Source: Clostridiaceae bacterium (lineage in GTDB: Bacteria > Bacillota_A > Clostridia > Acetivibrionales > Acetivibrionaceae). Taken from it: a stretch of 9,588 nucleotides of DNA. Under the pieces are notes generated by a model, which ran no database searches, was not told the DNA's origin, and saw only the letters and a program-made list of their open reading frames with translations. Location: assembly GCA_012513545.1 (NCBI GenBank), contig JAAZCB010000487.1, forward strand, positions 1-9,588, given 5' to 3'. The position numbers and the translations under genes were made by a program. Below are positions 6,052 to 9,588 of this stretch, one piece after another. Position 1 is the stretch's first letter. Each line of letters starts with the position of its first letter.

Positions 6052-7044
6052 TTACTCATATCTTAAACCCAGGTGGTCATAAGCCAGCTTTGTCGCAACT
6101 CTTCCCCTGGGTGTCTTATTAATAAAGCCAAGCTGCAAAAGAAATGGCTCATAAACATCCTCAATTGTTTCTGTTTCCTCTCCAACCGTTGCTGCAAGTG
6201 TGTCCAGGCCGACAGGCCCACCTGCAAACTTGTCGATAATATTCATTAAAAGATTTCTATCTACCCTGTCAAGCCCTATCGGATCAACCTCAAGTGCGTC
6301 AAGACTTAATTTGGCTATTTCCTGTGTAATAAAGCCATTCCCCTTAACCTCGGCAAAGTCTCTTACTCTCTTTAAAATCCTGTTGGCAATTCTAGGAGTT
6401 CCTCTAGATCGTCTTGCAATTTCTGCAGAAGCCTCATTTTCAATTCCAACATTCAAAATCCCTGAAGATCTTTGCACTATTTGCTTCAATTCATCCGGGG
6501 AATACATTTCCAATCTGTTTATCACTCCGAACCTATCTCTTAATGGTGAAGTAAGCAGACCTGCTCTTGTAGTAGCGCCAATCAGAGTAAATTTTGGCAA
6601 ATCAAGTCTTATTGACCTTGCGCTTGGTCCTTTTCCAATTATTATGTCCAGTGCATAATCCTCCATGGCAGGATACAGAATTTCTTCCACGCTTCTGTTT
6701 AACCTGTGTATCTCATCAATAAAAAGCACATCGAAATTGCCAAGGTTGGTCAATATTGCAGCCAAATCTCCGGGCTTCTCAATGGCAGGACCGGAAGTAA
6801 TCCTCAAATTAACACCAAGTTCCGAAGCTATTATACTGGCAAGAGTCGTCTTTCCAAGACCCGGCGGTCCATAGAGGAGAACATGGTCTAAAGCCTCGTT
6901 TCTCTTCTTTGCAGCTTCAATAAACACAACCAGATTTTCCTTAACCTTTTTTTGACCCACGTACTCACTGAATTTTCTCGGCCTGAGACTTGACTCTTCT
7001 ACATCTTCACTGCTAAGGTTGCAGCCGACAAATCTGTCCTCCAC
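6052..7044 (-). CDS. ruvB: Holliday junction branch migration helicase RuvB
   Basis: The 330-residue AAA+ motor forms hexameric rings that pump DNA through the RuvA-bound Holliday junction. Visible motifs: Walker [10 protein letters not shown] (59-67), Walker B VLFIDEIH (106-113), sensor 1 ATTR (157-160), the arginine finger in PLRDRFG (about Arg171), sensor 2 in RGTPR (Arg218), and a C-terminal winged helix (about 258-330) with TPRGR near the end. Length is typical and no key residue is missing. The start codon is GTG (7042-7044), supported by GGAGGT 8 nt upstream. It follows ruvA by 66 bp and precedes queH by 26 bp, third in the operon ruvC-ruvA-ruvB-queH. Confidence 0.98.
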   Translation of the reverse strand: MEDRFVGCNLSSEDVEESSLRPRKFSEYVGQKKVKENLVVFIEAAKKRNEALDHVLLYGPPGLGKTTLASIIASELGVNLRITSGPAIEKPGDLAAILTNLGNFDVLFIDEIHRLNRSVEEILYPAMEDYALDIIIGKGPSARSIRLDLPKFTLIGATTRAGLLTSPLRDRFGVINRLEMYSPDELKQIVQRSSGILNVGIENEASAEIARRSRGTPRIANRILKRVRDFAEVKGNGFITQEIAKLSLDALEVDPIGLDRVDRNLLMNIIDKFAGGPVGLDTLAATVGEETETIEDVYEPFLLQLGFINKTPRGRVATKLAYDHLGLRYE

Positions 7045-7110
7045 AAAAATCTACCTCCAAGCATTTTTTCTGTTTGTATGAATGGTTTAACAACTAATAA
7101 TAAATATTAT

Positions 7111-7722
7111 TTACCTGGCGCTTCCAAGGCTTTTCAAAGCATTTTTGATTATTACCTCAAGGTCCATTCCTTCACTATAAACAGAGGAAACCGCCTTGTT
7201 TGCCTCAAGTGGGTTATATCCTAAAACCATTAATGCACTGACAGCTTCAGATATTCTTGAGCCTTCCTCATCCACTGACACATTCTTTGAAATTCCAGTG
7301 TCAATTGATACAAGCTGTTCTTTCTTTATCTTGTCCTTAAGCTCAAGTATTATCCTCTGGGCCATCTTGTTACCTATTCCCTGAGCCTTTGTCAAGGTCT
7401 TTATGTCATCAGTTATGACTGCAAGGCTGAACTTGGAAGGTGATAGGGACGATATTATTGAAACAGCAGCTTTTGGTCCAACCCCTGAAACACCAATAAG
7501 AAGCTCAAACATTCCCAGTTCTTCCTTCGACAAAAAACCAAATAAACTCATAACATCTTCCCTCACATGCAAATGAGTATATACCTTGATATCATCCCCT
7601 TGTGAGCCTGCATTCTGGACAGTTGAAAGAGCAGTGTTTATTTTATAGCCAATGCCATTTGCTTCCACAACAATATATTCATTATGCTTATAATCAAGTT
7701 TTCCGCTAATATATGCAAACAC
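7111..7722 (-). CDS. ruvA: Holliday junction DNA-binding protein RuvA
   Basis: The 203-residue protein forms tetramers that clamp the four-way junction and load RuvB. An OB-fold domain (about 1-63, MFAYISGKLDYK to SLFGF) is followed by two helix-hairpin-helix motifs, IGVSGVGPKAA (76-86) and AQGIGNKMAQRI (113-124). An acidic flexible linker (about 135-155) leads to the C-terminal three-helix domain (about 156-200) that contacts RuvB. Length matches the family. The start codon is GTG (7720-7722) with AGGAG 8 nt upstream; the nearer ATG inside this leader is in another frame. It begins 33 bp after the ruvC stop codon, consistent with one transcript. Confidence 0.98.
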   Translation of the reverse strand: MFAYISGKLDYKHNEYIVVEANGIGYKINTALSTVQNAGSQGDDIKVYTHLHVREDVMSLFGFLSKEELGMFELLIGVSGVGPKAAVSIISSLSPSKFSLAVITDDIKTLTKAQGIGNKMAQRIILELKDKIKKEQLVSIDTGISKNVSVDEEGSRISEAVSALMVLGYNPLEANKAVSSVYSEGMDLEVIIKNALKSLGSAR

Positions 7723-7755
7723 AAAATCATCTCCTGTTCTTTATATCTTTTACAA

Positions 7756-8250
7756 CTATACCAAACGTCCATATCCTGCCATTTTATATGAATGCCCGTG
7801 ACAAACGGCAATTGCCAACGCATCAGCTACATCATCAGGCTTAGGTATTGCTTGAAGCTTCAATATAACTTTAATCATTTGCTGTACCTGTGCCTTTTCT
7901 GCTCGTCCATAGCCAACTATGGATTGTTTTACCTGAAGCGGAGTGTATTCAAATACTTCCACACCCGACTGAGCCGCTGCAAGAACTGCTACTCCCCTCC
8001 CATGCCCGACAGTAAGAGCCGTCTTGATATTCTTGTTAAAAAAAAGCTCCTCTATGGCAATTGCATCGGGTTTATAATTCTTTATTAGTACCTCTAAGGA
8101 GTTATGAAGGTGTAAAAGCCTTGAAGGAAGCTTCATAGAGCTCTCAGTAGTTATAGCCCCATAATCAATAGGAGTGAACCTGTTACCCTCATATTTTACT
8201 ATACCATATCCCGTTATTGCAAATCCAGGGTCAATGCCCATTATAATCAT
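7756..8250 (-). CDS. ruvC: Crossover junction endodeoxyribonuclease RuvC
   Basis: The 164-residue, RNase H-fold, magnesium-dependent resolvase nicks Holliday junctions symmetrically. The acidic catalytic residues are visible: Asp7 (GIDPG), Glu67 in AIAIEELFF, and Asp140 and Asp143 in [10 protein letters not shown]. The conserved block [13 protein letters not shown] (81-93) and the basic [14 protein letters not shown] (106-119) also fit. Length is typical. ATG at 8250 is preceded by AGGAG at a rather long 11-nt spacing; Met4 is possible but would remove the conserved N-terminal strand. It is first in the operon and is transcribed divergently from argG across a 191-bp gap. No yebC precedes it, unlike the order in many bacteria. 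Confidence 0.98.
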   Translation of the reverse strand: MIIMGIDPGFAITGYGIVKYEGNRFTPIDYGAITTESSMKLPSRLLHLHNSLEVLIKNYKPDAIAIEELFFNKNIKTALTVGHGRGVAVLAAAQSGVEVFEYTPLQVKQSIVGYGRAEKAQVQQMIKVILKLQAIPKPDDVADALAIAVCHGHSYKMAGYGRLV

Positions 8251-8292
8251 TAATCTTTCATCTCCTGTAGATTATTTTAATCAAAAATCGAC

Positions 8293-8321
8293 ATAATAAA
8301 GCACATAAATTATGTTGTGAA
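8293..8321 (-). promoter_or_regulatory. Promoter of the ruvC-ruvA-ruvB-queH operon
   Basis: On the minus strand TTCACA (8316-8321) and TATTAT (8293-8298), each five of six to the vegetative consensus, are exactly 17 bp apart. Transcription should start near 8286, about 36 nt before the ruvC ATG. The spacer holds a short palindrome, ACATAA-A-TTATGT (8303-8315). I see no LexA-type GAAC-N4-GTTC site, so SOS control is not evident. Confidence 0.65.
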
Positions 8322-8355
8322 TAATTATATATTTTATTGAATATTTATACATTCT
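8316..8355 (+). promoter_or_regulatory. Tandem ARG-box-like repeats between ruvC and argG
   Basis: Two copies of TGAATAnTTATAnATT start at 8318 and 8338, about two helical turns apart, and agree at 14 of 16 positions. The TGAATA core and AT-rich body resemble half of the ArgR (AhrC) operator, in which TGAAT is the most conserved part, and tandem pairs about 20 bp apart are usual for ArgR hexamers. The pair covers the -35 of argG (8337-8342) and overlaps the -35 of the ruv operon (8316-8321). Arginine-dependent repression of argG is the obvious inference. Confidence 0.5.
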
Positions 8356-8365
8356 AATGTATAAT
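8337..8365 (+). promoter_or_regulatory. Promoter of argG
   Basis: TTGAAT (8337-8342), a 17-bp spacer and a perfect TATAAT (8360-8365) make a strong vegetative promoter. Transcription should start near 8372, leaving a leader of about 70 nt. That leader contains the AT palindrome AAATATATATATTT (8393-8406) and the ribosome binding site AAGGAGG (8428-8434). It is too short for a T-box, and no T-box sequence is present. Confidence 0.75.
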
Positions 8366-8441
8366 ATATTTCATACTCTAAGGGACACTAGGAAATATAT
8401 ATATTTAGGATATATTCTAACATATTTAAGGAGGTATTTGT

Positions 8442-9588
8442 ATGAGTCAAAAAGAAAAAGTAATTTTAGCTTACTCGGGAGGTTTAGATACTTCTATAAT
8501 TATTCCCTGGCTTAAAGAAAACTATGATTATGATGTAATCGCTATGGCTGCCGATGTAGGTCAGGGAGAGGAGCTTGACCCTCTTAATGAAAAGGCAATA
8601 AAAACCGGAGCAAGCAAAATATATATTGAAGACCTGAAGGAAGAGTTTATAACTGACTTCATTTTTCCAACAGTTAAGGCAGGTGCCGTATATGAAGGAA
8701 AATATCTTTTGGGAACATCTTTCGCAAGGCCGATTATCGCAAAGAGAATGGTTGAAATTGCTCTTAAAGAAGGTGCTACTGCAATATCACACGGCGCTAC
8801 CGGAAAGGGAAATGACCAGGTAAGGTTCGAACTGACTGTTAAAGCTCTTGCTCCACACCTAAAAATCATTGCTCCCTGGAGAATATGGGATATAAAATCA
8901 AGAGAAGATGCAATAGAATATGCAGAAGCAAGAAATATTCCCATTCCTGTATCTAAAAAGGACAATTACAGCATGGACCGTAACCTGTGGCATTTAAGCC
9001 ATGAAGGCTCTGATCTTGAAGATCCCTGGAACGAGCCTCAGTATGAGAAGCTTTTAAAGCTTATGGTATCACCTGAAAAGGCTCCTGATAAAGCTACCTA
9101 TGTAGAAATATATTTTGAAAAGGGAGTTCCTAAAAAAGTTAACGGTGTTGAATATGGACCTGTGGAGTTGATTCAGGTTCTTAACAAGGTAGGCGGAGAA
9201 AATGGAATTGGTATTGTCGATATGGTTGAAAACAGGCTTGTAGGTATGAAATCAAGGGGCGTGTATGAAACTCCAGGCGGTACAATCCTGTATGCTGCCC
9301 ACAGAGAACTTGAACTGTTATGCCTTGACAGGGACACACTCCATTATAAGGAGCTGGTTGCGCAGAGATTTGCAGAGCTTGTTTACTTCGGACAATGGTA
9401 CACTCCTTTAAGAGAAGCTTTATCAGCCTTTGTGGATGTTACGCAGCAGAATGTTACAGGTACTGTCAGAATGAAGCTTTATAAGGGAAACCTTATGAGT
9501 GCAGGTGCAAAATCCGATTATTCGCTCTATAGTGAAGAGCTTTCTACTTTCGGAAGAGATGCCGTGTATAACCAAAAGGACGCCGAAG
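8442..9588 (+). CDS. argG: Argininosuccinate synthase, C-terminus cut by window edge
   Basis: ArgG joins citrulline and aspartate with ATP to give argininosuccinate, AMP and pyrophosphate, the penultimate step of arginine synthesis. From ATG at 8442, 382 codons are open to the right edge; the family is usually about 400-410 residues, so roughly 20-25 are missing. The N-type ATP pyrophosphatase loop AYSGGLDTS is at 10-18, the second signature [14 protein letters not shown] at 118-131, and the synthetase domain continues through [14 protein letters not shown] (176-189) and [10 protein letters not shown] (271-280). The ribosome binding site AAGGAGG (8428-8434) is perfect and 7 nt from the ATG. 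It diverges from the ruv operon and has ARG-box-like repeats over its promoter. argH often follows argG, but the window ends first. Confidence 0.98.
   Translation, partial: MSQKEKVILAYSGGLDTSIIIPWLKENYDYDVIAMAADVGQGEELDPLNEKAIKTGASKIYIEDLKEEFITDFIFPTVKAGAVYEGKYLLGTSFARPIIAKRMVEIALKEGATAISHGATGKGNDQVRFELTVKALAPHLKIIAPWRIWDIKSREDAIEYAEARNIPIPVSKKDNYSMDRNLWHLSHEGSDLEDPWNEPQYEKLLKLMVSPEKAPDKATYVEIYFEKGVPKKVNGVEYGPVELIQVLNKVGGENGIGIVDMVENRLVGMKSRGVYETPGGTILYAAHRELELLCLDRDTLHYKELVAQRFAELVYFGQWYTPLREALSAFVDVTQQNVTGTVRMKLYKGNLMSAGAKSDYSLYSEELSTFGRDAVYNQKDAE

Noticed and set aside
6200..6658. Plus-strand 152-codon frame
   Set aside because: Antisense to the conserved ruvB coding sequence.
7725..8268. 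ACAGGAGATGA repeated before ruvA and ruvC
   Set aside because: Both copies are simply Shine-Dalgarno sequences; the similarity is explained by ribosome binding.
8251..8320. Possible LexA/SOS box for the ruv operon
   Set aside because: No GAAC-N4-GTTC-like sequence occurs near the promoter.
8372..8441. Possible T-box or other riboswitch in the argG leader
   Set aside because: The leader is only about 70 nt and lacks T-box sequence; it is mostly AT palindrome plus ribosome binding site.
8561..8965. Minus-strand 134-codon frame
   Set aside because: Antisense to argG, whose motifs are intact across this stretch.

Overview
This AT-rich window carries seven protein genes on the minus strand and one on the plus strand. 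All are chromosomal housekeeping or cell-envelope genes, and I see no mobile element, RNA gene or CRISPR array. The gene set suggests a spore-forming, low-GC Gram-positive bacterium: a GerMN lipoprotein, a secreted amidase with a copper-amine-oxidase-like domain plus AMIN repeats, Shine-Dalgarno sites close to AAGGAGG, and QueH. The ArgG sequence looks to me like that of the cellulolytic Clostridia (Acetivibrio/Ruminiclostridium group). That placement is from memory, not from a search.

Reading rightward from the left edge: (1) a 5'-complete but truncated GerMN-domain lipoprotein (1-758, minus); (2) a very large secreted N-acetylmuramoyl-L-alanine amidase (891-3899, minus) with one copper-amine-oxidase-like domain, four clear AMIN domains and one AMIN-like domain, a repetitive Pro-Lys-Pro-Glu-Thr linker and a C-terminal Amidase_3 domain; (3) a 348-bp non-coding stretch (3900-4247) holding the pilM terminator and a dense group of small dyads and direct repeats, including a match to the WalR consensus; (4) a lone pilM-like gene (4248-5351, minus) with its own promoter; (5) a tight minus-strand operon ruvC-ruvA-ruvB-queH (8250 down to 5519, gaps of 33, 66 and 26 bp); (6) a 191-bp divergent promoter region; (7) argG on the plus strand (8442 to the right edge, missing only its C-terminus).

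The ruv genes encode the Holliday-junction machinery: RuvA binds the junction, RuvB drives branch migration and RuvC resolves. queH adds a tRNA queuosine step to the same transcript. The left half reads as a cell-envelope block: PilM (type IV pilus inner-membrane platform), an AMIN-rich peptidoglycan amidase and a GerMN lipoprotein.

The most interesting signals are regulatory. Between ruvC and argG, two near-identical TGAATA-type repeats 20 bp apart cover the -35 elements of both divergent promoters and look like ArgR boxes. Upstream of the amidase, a perfect TGTAAT-N5-TGTAAT repeat matches the WalR (YycF) box known to control wall hydrolases. A perfect 10-bp dyad is centred on the predicted -10 of the GerMN gene. 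I found no wholly new system.
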